Source: Conchocele bisecta (Eukaryota; Mollusca; Bivalvia; Lucinida; Thyasiridae). Taken from it: a DNA stretch of 64,000 bases. Each line of letters opens with the position of its first letter. Positions within the stretch are counted from its first letter, which is position 1. The position numbers and the translations under genes are program-made. The stretch spans positions 116,100,067 through 116,164,066 of the forward strand of contig CM055265.1 of NCBI GenBank assembly GCA_029237695.1, read 5' to 3'. This document shows positions 1 through 9,177 of this stretch, piece by piece. The notes beneath the pieces were generated by a model that worked only from the letters and a program-made list of their open reading frames with translations, did no database searches and was not told the DNA's origin.

Positions 1-295
1 CATTTGCGACCAGTGTGGAACCAGACCATCCTACGGTCTCATCCAGGGGGCGTTTCACTAAACTTCGTACGACTAAAATGTTCGTAAGTGCAAAATTATG
101 ATAATATTAAAAAAATGTTTTCTTGTAAAGAATTATTGTATTTACATTTATTGACCATATGCTGCATAAATAAATGTAAATTCATCAATTGAAATTTCCA
201 GATGATCCTAAATTTGCACGAACATTTTAGTCGTACGAAGTTTAGTGAAACGGTCCCCTGCTATGCACTGTTCGCTCAGTGAAACGCTCTCAGTT
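1..295. mobile_element. Family H remnant split by a family A insertion
   Basis: Bases 1-44 (GCGACCAGTG...) and 261-295 (GCACTGTTCGCTCAGTGAAA) match the left and middle parts of full family H copies such as 7612-7845. Family A copy 47-257 lies between them, so A landed in an older H. The left end is cut by the window edge. Confidence 0.6.
47..257 (+). mobile_element. Family A palindromic MITE, copy 1
   Basis: Terminal inverted repeats read GTTTCACTAAACTTCGTACG and its complement, about 60 bp of close match per end, around a palindromic centre. The left flank is CAG and the right flank CTG. There is no coding capacity. The strand label follows the half with TTATGATAGTCTG first. Confidence 0.85.
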
Positions 296-305
296 ATTCT
301 AACAA

Positions 306-380
306 TCAGTGTAAATCATGTGTAAATCATAAATCATGTGTAAATCAGTGTAAATCATGTGTAAATCAGTGTAAATCATG
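306..380. repeat. Short tandem repeat of TGTAAATCA
   Basis: About seven imperfect copies of a 9-12 bp unit (TGTAAATCA with a variable GTG spacer) lie between two family A copies. Confidence 0.8.
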
Positions 381-415
381 ATCGCGCTTATGTATGGAAT
401 ATGCTAGGTGACCAG

Positions 416-659
416 GGGGCCGTGTCACTAAACTTCGTACGACTAAAATGTTCGTAAGTGTAAAATTATGATGGTCTGTAAATTTCACATTAACAGTGTT
501 TTCTTGTAAACAATTAATGGAGTTACAATTATTGAACATAGGCTGCATATGCAGCCTATGTTCAATAAATGTAAATCCATCAATTGCATTTTCACACGAT
601 CCTATAGTTGCACATACTGGCGAACATTTTAGTCGTACGAAGTTTAGTGAAACGGGCCC
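416..659 (+). mobile_element. Family A MITE, copy 2
   Basis: Near full-length copy with a perfect centre (TATGCAGCCTATG region). It is flanked by CAG at 413-415 and 660-662, a clean 3-bp target duplication. The minus-strand frame through it encodes a peptide that recurs in most copies (NCLQEN...LTNILVVRSLV); this is a shadow of the repeat. Confidence 0.9.
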
Positions 660-719
660 CAGGAGCTAGAATCTCCATAAATGACACATGTCCCATTTCA
701 CCCGTCGCAGTTACATAAT

Positions 720-943
720 TATGAGACAAGCCATGTGATTTTGTATCCAAGAAGAAGTGTGATTATTCATGAAAGATATTTACACAAACTGCGAAATGAT
801 GAAAGTTGACAAATTATTCAGAGCAAATGCGGAATTGTCAACTTTCAAATGTCATTTACAGAAACCATCGTACATTTTGTAAATCTTTTTCATAAAATAT
901 CGGACATGTTCTTAGGTACAAAATCACATGGCGTGTCGCATAT
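720..943. mobile_element. Family G palindromic MITE, copy 1
   Basis: Ends read ATGAGACAAGCCATGTGATT and ATCACATGGCGTGTCGCAT. The centre carries the family hallmarks AAAGTTGAC and GCAAATGCGGAATT. Intact copies are ~265 bp with ends TGAGACA/TGTCTCA beside a TA. Confidence 0.85.
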
Positions 944-961
944 GACACATCATCAAATACA

Positions 962-1166
962 CAGTGCTGTTAACCGGAAATAGTCGTCTGCTGATAATTC
1001 ATACTTTGTCTTTTCTCTCAGTAAAAACATGGTTTGGCAGCATTTTAGAATCATTTCCATCGGAAATCTAAAGTGCTGCCAAACCAAGTTTTTTATGAGA
1101 AAAATGGAAAAATAAAAAATATTCAGCAGACGACACAAATTAATTCAGCATTGTAAGGGTTAATGC
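962..1166. mobile_element. Family P palindromic element, copy 1
   Basis: Nearly complementary arms (TGGTTTGGCAGCA and TGCTGCCAAACCA) lie inside outer matches TCGTCTGCTG/CAGCAGACGA. A second copy is at 35355-35530. The minus-strand open frame through it is a by-product of the hairpin. Confidence 0.7.
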
Positions 1167-1682
1167 AAAATTCGACAAGTTAATGACGCCGGATTACTCC
1201 TACAAGAAAATGTCAAGTACGGCAAGCAATTCAGTTGTGGGTGTGTGCAAATGTATCCTAATTATGTATCGGTGCTGATCGGCACTGGCGCATCGGTGCT
1301 GATCGGCACTGGCGCAGTGACGTCAGAAACAACTAGGCTTCGGAACTGTTTTTTGTTTTTCAAATACTATATTAATTATATTTGTGTCAACGCGTAGTAA
1401 TTTATTCATTGATTCGACGTGTGAAGTCAATTTAAATAATGGAAAACAAGAAAATGTGGCCTGTCGTCACATGAATGCCCCCGGCGGCATATCGGTAAAA
1501 CTGTGTCAAAGTTAGTTTACCAAAAGTGATAAGTATTCATTTGTGCACACGTAGGTATTGAACTATTAAAGTAATACTATTTTCCCTGTCGCGCTTTCTC
1601 CATCTGTGTGTATAGATGGTGCAAATGAGCTGAATATAACGATCGAGGTTCATCGTTACCGGAATTCCGACTGGAGACCATA
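1167..1682. other. Unassigned stretch with a 24-bp doublet
   Basis: No gene or dispersed family recognised. Bases 1268-1315 are two perfect tandem copies of a 24-bp unit, each containing the dyad GTGCTGATCGGCAC, followed by a CRE-like TGACGTCA at 1318. The rest is AT-rich without long frames. Confidence 0.5.
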
Positions 1683-1983
1683 GCCTATTTCATCAACATT
1701 GCAAAGTATACTTTAGTAGCAAAGTATACTGTGAGGGAGAAATTTTCAATTTTATGATAAATTTATTAATTTTTATTATACTGAATTTATTACATTATCA
1801 CAGCCAATTTGGCTGTGATAATGTAATAAATTCAGTATAATAATTATGCATACTTTTAATCATGAAATATACATGCATTTGTTAGTTCTATATGAAATAA
1901 TGCATTTCAGGAAAAATAAATGATTACTCCCTCAAAGTATACTTTGCTAGTAAAGTATACTTTGCAATGTTGGTGAAATAGGC
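1683..1983. mobile_element. Family O TA-flanked MITE, copy 1
   Basis: Terminal inverted repeats GCCTATTTCATCAACATTGC and GCAATGTTGGTGAAATAGGC, each containing GCAAAGTATACTTT twice, are bounded by TA on both sides (1681-1682, 1984-1985). An inner near-perfect dyad (TGGCTGTGATAATG) sits mid-element. TA duplication fits Tc1/mariner-type mobilisation (inference). Confidence 0.85.
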
Positions 1984-2184
1984 TACTGGTTTGGCCCTCA
2001 CATACCCTTTGGCAATCTGACAGTTGAATCTGGTTATACTCCTTATGTGAGTATTACGATTATTCGTAATCCTATTTTAGGGGAAGGGGCCAAGTGCCTT
2101 TGGTGTGGTATGGAGCTGGCACTAAATTATTCTAATTTCAGGGCTGAATAATATATTTTTTCTAGATGTAAATATTCCGTTCTG

Positions 2185-2315
2185 ATTTTGGGATCCCCCC
2201 CACACCCCCAATGCAGCAGGTTAAAACGGGATTGAACCCGTTTGCCCGGCCTTACATGACCATATATGTTGATAGGCCGTTAAATACCAATAAACAAATA
2301 AACAAACAAACAAAC
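2185..2315 (+). mobile_element. Possible SINE or LINE 3' tail with AAAC microsatellite
   Basis: The segment ends GGCCGTTAAATACCAATAAA followed by AAAC/AAAT repeats, the style of retroposon tail often seen in molluscan genomes. A T-arm-like dyad ACGGGATTGAACCCGT lies 40 bp upstream. No A box is identifiable, so the 5' part is unassigned. Confidence 0.4.
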
Positions 2316-2428
2316 TGTTCAACCCGAGTTTTCTGCCGTTTGCGCAGGGCTACGCCGGATAATTTGGGTTACCTTCTGATCTGACAAAACAGTATATATG
2401 TACTTGGGAAAATATACGGTGTAAAGTA

Positions 2429-2695
2429 CATATGAGACACGCCATGCGGTTTTGTACCTAAGAACATGTGTGATTTTTCATGAAATAATTTTACAGAAAA
2501 TGTGATATTTTCTGTCAATGACATCAAAAGATGACGAAATTTGCATAGCAAATGCGGAATAGTATTCCACATTTGCTATGAAAATGTCGTCATCTTTCGA
2601 CGTCATTTACGGAAAATATCAGAAATTTTTGTAAATATTTTTCATGAAATATCGCACATGTCCTTAGGTACCAAATTGCATGGCATGTCTCATAT
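2429..2695. mobile_element. Family G MITE, copy 2
   Basis: Full-length palindrome with ends TATGAGACACGCCATG and CATGGCATGTCTCATA. The centre is GCGGAATAGTATTCCACATT with GATGACGAAATTTGC / GAAAATGTCGTCATC arms. TA is present at both ends. Confidence 0.88.
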
Positions 2696-2764
2696 ATGTT
2701 AATGGTCGGAATACCAGTATGCATGCACCTGTTCCCACAAGTACATTATACAGTCACGTATCAT

Positions 2765-3009
2765 AACTATGGCTGTGGCTGGAGAAATGGGGCTTATGGG
2801 ATTTGTGGATATTCAAATTTCAGTTTTCTAGCCCACCCCTAAAGCCTGATAAGGATCAAAATCTTTATAAGCTATAATCATACATGTGCTTCCACGACTG
2901 AATGGCGAACAGTGCAGATCCTGATCAGACTGCGCGGATGCGCAGCCTGGTCTGGAGCTACACTGGTTGGAAAACCCATAAATCCCAGTTTTCCAGTCAC
3001 AGCCACACA
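2765..3009. mobile_element. Family H MITE, copy with altered left half
   Basis: The ends TGGCTGTGGCTGGAGAAATG and CAGTCACAGCCACA are intact, as is the core TGCAGATCCTGATCAGACTG. The left-centre (2810-2885) is diverged relative to 57752-57989. Confidence 0.8.
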
Positions 3010-3043
3010 TATGAAAAACGTGATTTAACTCTCACATACTTAA

Positions 3044-3545
3044 AGGTACATGCCCACTCTGTGGGCACGAAAAGTTATTTATATCAGACATCATCTTTGA
3101 CATTTTCTTGCCACAAAAACATTCATTCACCCTTACACCACGTATTGATTGGCTTTATTACATATTTTATATCAAACGTAAATTTCCACATTGATAGCAG
3201 GGGCAATAACCGTGTTTCCATTAAAATGTTAACGGACATTACTATTTATTCTCTGTATTTATTTTTTGATGTGCAATGATCACACTTTATAATCTGTCGA
3301 AAATATAATTTTTTCAGGTGACTCATTTAATTAGTATAACTAATTCAAAAATAACATACCTCGTGTGCATAGGAAAATAGCCTGATACCTCCGCGAGTCA
3401 TGGTCAGTAAACTAAATGTTACTAAATGAGTATATCTGTATAGCCGGCACTTATAAAGTTTAGAACTGGTGGAATAGTGACACAATTATACACTTATTGA
3501 ATTCCTATAAAGAACATTGTGTGCCAACTGAGTGGGCATGTACCT
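3044..3545 (+). mobile_element. Family B TTAA-flanked element, copy 1
   Basis: The inverted ends AGGTACATGCCCACTCTGTG and complement are flanked by TTAA at 3040-3043 and 3546-3549. The interior (TTTCAGGTGACTCATTTAAT, GCCTGATACC, AATAGTGACACAATTATACAC) is shared by eight other copies. There is no long frame. TTAA duplications are known for piggyBac and Kolobok; the ends do not resemble canonical piggyBac. Confidence 0.9.
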
Positions 3546-3648
3546 TTAAATACAACACAGAGTGCATGTGATCACCCCACCACACATGAACTTGAATGAA
3601 GTTCGCTCCCCTCTACTCGATCCCGTACTTATGACGTACTTATGACGT

Positions 3649-3898
3649 ATGTCGCTGTGACTGGAGAAATGTCGCTTATATGATTTGTGGCCAGTGTACA
3701 GTGGGGTCAGCGTGTTAGTGCACACACGAACGAACACGACAGGTTGGTTCCAACCTGTCGTGTTCGTTCGTGTGTGCACTTACACGATGACCCCACTGTA
3801 GCTGCTGATCATATAGCCTGATAACGATCTGTATTGCCTGTTAGTGTTTCATTGGTGAAATGGCGAACAGTGTAGATCCAGATCAGCCTGTGCATCCG
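3649..3898. mobile_element. Family H copy interrupted by a 100-bp palindrome
   Basis: CTGTGACTGGAGAAATG at the left and GATCCAGATCAGCCTG at the right are H sequence. The palindrome at 3699-3798 splits it. Confidence 0.75.
3699..3798. mobile_element. 100-bp palindromic TA element nested in H
   Basis: Two ~48-bp arms begin CAGTGGGGTCA and end TGACCCCACTG, bounded by TA at 3697-3698 and 3799-3800. CAGT ends plus TA duplication resemble Tc1/mariner-pogo MITEs. The H sequence is continuous if it is removed. Confidence 0.85.
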
Positions 3899-4112
3899 CA
3901 GTACACACAGTTATAAATAAATCTGTAAACAAGATACATACAATCAAATTAGTGACGATGGATTGCAGAAAAAAAGTATCATTTGAGACGCTAGCGATCT
4001 TTCAGTAGTATACACACTATTTTACTAATCTCGTCTTTTTCAGTCAGCTCGTACGTACAATTGGATTAAGAACTATGTCTGTAATTAAACTATTTTTGTT
4101 TACAAATCATCG

Positions 4113-4303
4113 CTTACCAATCCAATTGTCACAAAATGATTTTCAGACTAGTCCATTTATGAAAAGGGGGTGTTTTTGCTCTTAAAAATAATGAAAATTA
4201 CTTACAAAAAGTGCAGATCCTGATGAGACGGCTCGTCACGAGCCGGCTCATCTGGATCTACACTGTTTGCCAATACCACTACACAGGCCTGTGGTGTTGA
4301 AAG
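4113..4303 (+). mobile_element. Family K element, 5'-truncated
   Basis: ACCAATCCAATTGTCACAAA through the core GACGGCTCGTCACGAGCCG to GGCCTGTGGTGTTGAAAG matches the right three quarters of copies at 11091 and 30568. The left end with CTAAGTAACTGG is missing. Confidence 0.8.
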
Positions 4304-4825
4304 CTGAAAGTTGACGGCGGAAAATCCTTTTCTGTACACAATTGCTGCCAACCCGCAAACAGCTGTTTATATTACTCTATAGCAGAAACAACGCGTTTGG
4401 TGGAATCGTGTTGTAGCAGAGCTGGCGGGAAAACGGAGCTTCGTGCATAGTGTTGTCGTTGTTCTTGTTGTTGTAGCTGCTGTTGCTTTCCAAATGCGTT
4501 GGAATTAACACTTAAGAGCCGTTCCCTATTTATCTAATGTATTCGTCTATAACAGTACACGATACAATCGTCACTCGTTTTAACGTAAACATGTGTTTGG
4601 GTTTTCTTGTGCGCTTTGTCATTTTATCTATATGGTTACCGAGGTAACGGAATTGTTTATATATGTGTGAGTACGATTTTGCCACACAATATATACCAGA
4701 CGTGCGAATCATGACATAAACGGGTTTATTTAGACCAGCGTGAGCCCAGATGAGATTGCGTGTACACTATTGGCTACAGACAAACATTTAAAACGACTCT
4801 ATACAACGAAAACCGTCCAGGTTGA
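4304..4825. other. Unassigned, GTT-rich
   Basis: Contains an imperfect GTT/TTG run at 4453-4490. No repeat family or gene recognised. The 60-residue open frame here is not supported by anything. Confidence 0.4.
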
Positions 4826-5092
4826 ATATGAGATACGCCAAGTGATTTTGTACCTTAGAACATGTGCGATATTTCATGAAAAATATTTACAAAATTTGCG
4901 ATAGTTTCCGTAAATGACGTCGAAAGTTGACGAAACTTTCATAGCAAATGCGGAATTGAATTCCGCATTTGCCATGAAAATCTCGTCATATTTAGACGTC
5001 ATTTATAGAACATATCATAGTTTCTGTAAATATATTTCATGAAATAACGCACATGTTCTTAGATACAAAATAACTTGGCCTGTCTCATATAT
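4826..5092. mobile_element. Family G MITE, copy 3
   Basis: Full-length. Centre GCGGAATTGAATTCCGC, arms GTCGAAAGTTGACGAAA and the diverged complement, ends TATGAGATACGCCA / GGCCTGTCTCATA. Confidence 0.88.
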
Positions 5093-5360
5093 GTGACGGT
5101 TGATTATGAGCTACTCGTTAACGGTTTTTAATTTGCCATTAGATAAATACGTGCGTCCCCACGTTTGTCCGTTACAAAAAGTTAATAGTCACATATGTAT
5201 TCCTTTGGTGGTCATCTTTCATATTGTGACAAATCTACCACACCATACATACATTTTTATTCACTCTAAGCCACATACGTGACACACGAGGTATACAATA
5301 GATTACATCATACAACGATGGGTAAAAATACAAAATGCATATGTATAAGCTCACTAGTCA
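5093..5360. other. No feature seen
   Basis: AT-rich sequence between a G copy and the LINE remnant. The 60-residue plus-strand frame has no recognisable family. Confidence 0.35.
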
Positions 5361-5759
5361 TTATAACCATAAAGCATTTCTTATAAAAATAGCTAAATTT
5401 CTTGATTGCTTTCCAGATTTTTTCTCAAATAGCTGTGCGAATTTTAAAATATTTGGTCTTCTAAAATAAAATGGCTTGATATACCGTTTTCGAACTTCAT
5501 CATAGAAGCGGCACTCGAAAAGGAAATGAAACTCGTCACCGAGAGCACCAGCGCCACACCCACGTATACCTTTGTCAAGGTCACAGTCTGTATCATGTGT
5601 ATCTCGTGTTAGGGACCATGCGGTGCTATTCTGCAAGCCCACGTTTACTGGCATATCTAGTTTGTCACTGGCATGGCGCTCAGTGATATGTTCAAATTGA
5701 ATAGACGATACTAGACAAACAGGGTGAGTTGGTGCCTGCTGCAGTACTCCATAGTTTAA
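5361..5759 (-). pseudogene. Decayed C-terminal fragment of a LINE-type reverse transcriptase polyprotein
   Basis: The minus-strand frame runs from an in-frame stop near 5760 to a TAA at 5361, with the first Met at 5654. The last ~60 residues read GDEFHFLFECRFYDEVRKRY, then a stretch with RRPNILKFAQLF. A GDE-H-hh-F-x-C block followed by an R-rich helix and N-hh-KF is the usual tail of non-LTR retrotransposon polyproteins in molluscs and other invertebrates, after the RT domain and its small zinc-binding segment. A C-x8-C pair is visible upstream (CDLDKGIRGC), but the usual NHRLPIE-type lead-in is absent. RT and endonuclease domains are missing, so it is a 5'-truncated, inactive copy. Repeat families flank it. 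The family assignment is from memory of the motif; confidence is moderate. Confidence 0.6.
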
Positions 5760-5769
5760 TTAGTCGGGT

Positions 5770-6005
5770 TCCAGAGCTCCGGATAAGTTGTGTATCGAAA
5801 GAGTATATTTCAAATTCAATGCGTATTATTGCTTTTCTACCTTATTAAATAGGGAACAAATGATCAAAAATAAAACAAAATTAAAAATTCACTTATTTGG
5901 CTGCAACAAGGAAATTGTGTACTCCCACTTTTGATAATCAATGCATATTCTGCTAAAATAAGTGCGTAAAATACGCCAATACGCAGCTTATCTGGAGCGC
6001 TGGCC
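5770..6005. mobile_element. Family R element, diverged
   Basis: Ends CCAGAGCTCCGGATAAGTTG and CGCAGCTTATCTGGAGCGCT form the R-type inverted ends. The interior is shorter than in 36395-36768 and not obviously alignable. Confidence 0.6.
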
Positions 6006-6211
6006 CGGTTCGTTGTATTAATATTGCATTACGTTTCACTCGCTCGTGTGTTTATTGCGGTGTGTGTAGGCAGTAGTCAGTTATGTTTTGCCACCTACAT
6101 GGTTGAGAATGATATGTGCGTTTAACATGGACAGTGAGGGAAACAATAGGATAGAATATAACGTTTTTATTGACAGTTCCATTTTCGTATTTCAGGCTGT
6201 GCCGTTTTCAG

Positions 6212-6452
6212 GGGCCCGTTTCACTAAACTTCGTACGACTAAAATCTTCGTAAGTGCAAATTTAGGATCGTCTGGAAATTCCAATTAATGGATTTACATT
6301 TATTGAGCATAGGCTGCATATGCAGCCTATGCTCAATAAATGTAAATCCAATAATTGTTTTCAAGAAAACATGGTTAATGTGAAATTCACAGACTATTAT
6401 AATTTTGCACTTACGAACATTTTAGTCGTGAGAAGTTTAGTGAAACGGCCCC
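6212..6452 (-). mobile_element. Family A MITE, copy 3
   Basis: Inverse orientation (TTAGGATCGTCTGGAAATT half first). CAG flanks at 6209-6211 and 6453-6455. Confidence 0.9.
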
Positions 6453-6644
6453 CAGTTTACTCCCGGTTTTAACTCGAGAAACCCGAGTAACACTGACACG
6501 AGTGTAGTTCCAACTCTGATCCAATGTGATTGGAACTCTAGTAACCCGTCACATGGCATGTACTGTGTTCGACTCGAGTTACTCAGTACGGTGCAACTGA
6601 CAACTTTCCTGACACTAGTTGAAGCATTATCTCGCACAGTGATA

Positions 6645-6890
6645 TAGGTTTCAACTTCATTTCTTTTACAACGAGCGCGAGAGCACTTATACAAATGCAT
6701 TCATTGGCACAGATGAAGGCGTAAGAGCGGTCATTACTGTGGGAGGAAACCGGAGTACCCGGTGGAAGCCCATTTGTCCGATCTAGCGACCTCTGTACTA
6801 TCTCACATACTGCCCCGGTTGAGGATCGAACCGGGGCCGCATTGGTGAGAAGCGCGTTCGTTACCGACTGCGCTATTTGTGTAACCGGAC
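6645..6890 (-). mobile_element. tRNA-derived SINE with internal pol III promoter
   Basis: On the minus strand the head (6890 to ~6815) carries an A box TAGCGCAGTCGG (complement of 6864-6875) and a B box GGTTCGATCC (complement of 6823-6832), spaced about 32 nt as in tRNA. The T stem CCCCGGTTCGATCCTCAACC is foldable. The body at 6741-6766 carries ACCGGGTACTCCGG plus TTTCCTCCC, a conserved block found in several metazoan SINEs. The tail (about 6650-6690) reads CTCTCGCGCTCGTTGTAAAA. A stand-alone tRNA gene is unlikely: the anticodon stem is poor and non-tRNA sequence is fused downstream. The exact 3' end is uncertain. Confidence 0.75.
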
Positions 6891-6953
6891 AACCAAGTGC
6901 AAAATGATATGCATGTACATGCATTTCCTCCTGTCGATGATATTGTCGAAACG

Positions 6954-7103
6954 TATATGAGACACGCCCTGCATCTGCGTAATTTCAGCATGAAATATGT
7001 TTACAAAATGTATTTATGAAAAACATTGTAAATTTTGTAAACGTATTTAATTAAATTACGCAGATATCCGAAGGTACAAAATCGCATGGCCTGTCTCATA
7101 TGT
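6954..7103. mobile_element. Family G short derivative
   Basis: Retains ends TATGAGACACGCC and GGCCTGTCTCATA, but the middle is replaced by a compact palindrome (GCGTAATT...AATTACGC). About 150 bp instead of 265. Confidence 0.75.
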
Positions 7104-7377
7104 GTCTTGAAATAACTCCAAAACGGACAACTCGGTGAGGACAGAGTCATCGGCCGCCGCTAGCATACAGTTTCTCGGTGTATCTCGGTGTATCTCCAAT
7201 TTATCGCACCAAAATTGCTTCAGTAGTTAGTGAGATATTCAGGAAAATGTTCGTCGAAGCGGAATTAACTAGCCGGTGCTCGGGACGTACATATACGAGT
7301 ACATTTTCCACCATTGTTTATTTAGGGTCAGCAATCACATCAGTGACAGTTTTAAATTGGAAGTGAGTGACGTTCCC
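7104..7377. other. No feature seen
   Basis: Short unassigned interval. The 62-residue frame is unsupported. Confidence 0.35.
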
Positions 7378-7611
7378 CATACGAGATATGCCATGTGAAT
7401 TTGTACGTTAGAAAACGTGCGAAATCTCATGACATATGTTTACAAAAATACGATTGACGTCTAAAGTTGACGAAATGTACAGAGTAAATTCGGAATGAAA
7501 ATTCCGCCAGTTTTCATCATCATTTACAGACAATGTCAGTTTCTGTAAATATTTTTCATGAACAAATCTGACATCTGGAGGTACAAAATCAAATGGCGTG
7601 TCTCATATGTG
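7378..7611. mobile_element. Family G MITE abutting H
   Basis: Left end ATACGAGATATGCCATGTGA, right end AATGGCGTGTCTCATA. The final TA is shared with the first bases of the next H element. Confidence 0.82.
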
Positions 7612-7845
7612 GCTGTGACTGGAGAAATGGGGCTTATGGGTTTTGCGACCAGTGTAGATCCAGTTCAGCCTGTACATCCGCACAGTCTGAACAGGATCTG
7701 CACTGTTCGCCATTCCATCAATTAAACACCCGTCATGCTTCTAACACAGATCGTTATCAGGCTACATGAGTGTGCTATTTGATCAGGAGCTACACTGGTC
7801 ACAAATAGCACAAGGCCGATTTCTGCAGTCACCGCCACATATGTG
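7612..7845. mobile_element. Family H MITE, full-length
   Basis: TGTGGCTGTGACTGGAGAAA at the left, CACCGCCACATA at the right. Internal landmarks are GACCAGTGTAGATCC, TCTGCACTGTTCGCC, ATGCTTCTAAC and ATCAGGAGCTACACTGGTC. Confidence 0.85.
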
Positions 7846-7864
7846 ACTGATTGGGAAATTATCT

Positions 7865-8050
7865 GCTACCACACTGTGTAGCCTGATAAGAAACTATGTC
7901 GTTTGTTGCAAACTTGGTCGGTATATCCTCTGCTGAATGGCGATCAATGTAGACCCGGATCAGATTGCGCTGCCCAGATGTGCAGTGTCATCTGGGATTG
8001 TATTGAGCAGAGGCGTCATAATGTGAGATTCGTCAATCACAGCCACAAGT
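7865..8050. mobile_element. Degenerate family H-like segment
   Basis: GTAGACCCGGATCAGATTGC and TCACAGCCACAAGT recall H landmarks in order, but with large differences. A 19-bp near-dyad ATCCTCTGCTGAAT/TTGAGCAGAGG is present. Confidence 0.45.
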
Positions 8051-8146
8051 CAGGTGCCCACGGGACGAACACTGTTTTATTAGCTTCCATTGTCGTAGTG
8101 TCAGTAAATGTGTTTTGCTTCTCTGAACCAGTTTAGAGTGTAACCG

Positions 8147-9058
8147 ATGAGGAATCATAGCTAGTTATGTCCCTTTGTAAATCTATTTGGTATAGAGATC
8201 CGGTCCTATGCTGTATTTCAGCGTTTATTTCTTACTGAAAAGCACAAACAGAGTAGACCCAGATCAGACTGCACATATGTGCAGTCTGATCTGAGTATAC
8301 ACTGATTGCAATAAAATCAATAAGTGTGACAATATGAATCTGGCAAATAATGTAGTCCCAGATCAGATTGCGTAGATATGTAGGATGATCTGGATCAACA
8401 CTACTGTCTGTTTCACGAAAGTTGCCCAAGTTTTACGGCTATATAAACAATTCAAAAACAAGATTTCTTTTGATAATATTAAATTAAAGGAAAAATTAAG
8501 AATGAGCCTTCTTTTTATTTCGTGAAATTTTGTCAAATATTGATTTTATTGCGAAAACAAAATTTCCCCATGTTAAATCCGGGGAACTTTTTAGAATTTC
8601 AGAAATACTGGACCGATTTTTTAAATTTAACTTTTGTTAGATCATTTCCCAGCTATCTAGCCAGGTTTCGGAGTCAATTTCCAAAACAAATGTTTTTTGA
8701 ATCCTCCCACAAGTCCTCTACCTCTTTTTCCCCCATGTTAAATTCCCATAGAGAAATCAATTTTTCGTTATAAAATCAATATTTGACAAAATTTCACGAA
8801 ATAAAAAGAAGGCTCATTCTTAAATTTTGCTTTAATTTAATATTATCAAAACAAAAATTGTTTTTGCATTGTTTATATAGCCGTAACATTTGGGCAGGTT
8901 TCGTGAAACAGACTATAGTCGCCGAAATCACCATAATTACTCCTTTTCACAACAAATCATGCTACATTCGCCCTTTTACAAGCAATAATGCCCTAAACTA
9001 CGCAATTGGGCCGAATTTCTATAAATTCAACGGGAGATAATTAGCTAAGATCTCCCTT
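8147..9058. mobile_element. Family J element carrying a nested family I
   Basis: Inverted ends AATCATAGCTAGTTATGTCC and the diverged complement near 9030-9058. Left part 8147-8403 and right part 8914-9058 together match J copy 59823-60196, which lacks the insert. Confidence 0.75.
8404..8913. mobile_element. Family I TA element, copy 1
   Basis: Ends CTGTCTGTTTCACGAAAGTT and CAGGTTTCGTGAAACAGAC are bounded by TA. Long inverted arms include GAATGAGCCTTC and its complement. The plus-strand frames at 8522 and 8783 are read-through of the arms, not genes. Confidence 0.88.
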
Positions 9059-9177
9059 TGTTACCTTCAGCAAATATATTTGAACTTTTCAAAGTTGATA
9101 TCTGGGTAATCAGGGGGAATTAGACGTTCACAAGTCAGTCCGTCCGATAGGCTCTACGTGATTGATGCTCTCGTCCC

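Noticed and set aside
1318..1325. CRE-like TGACGTCA as a promoter element
   Set aside because: A single 8-mer without a gene nearby is expected by chance and from G-family sequence (GACGTC).
2902..3279. 125-residue plus-strand ORF with NSADPDQTA
   Set aside because: Spans the H/B boundary; the peptide recurs wherever H occurs.
4436..4490. Poly-glutamine or poly-leucine coding tract from the GTT/CTG-like run
   Set aside because: The run is imperfect and interrupted in all frames.
6815..6890. Stand-alone tRNA gene on the minus strand
   Set aside because: A and B boxes are good, but the anticodon arm is poor, and conserved SINE body sequence continues downstream.
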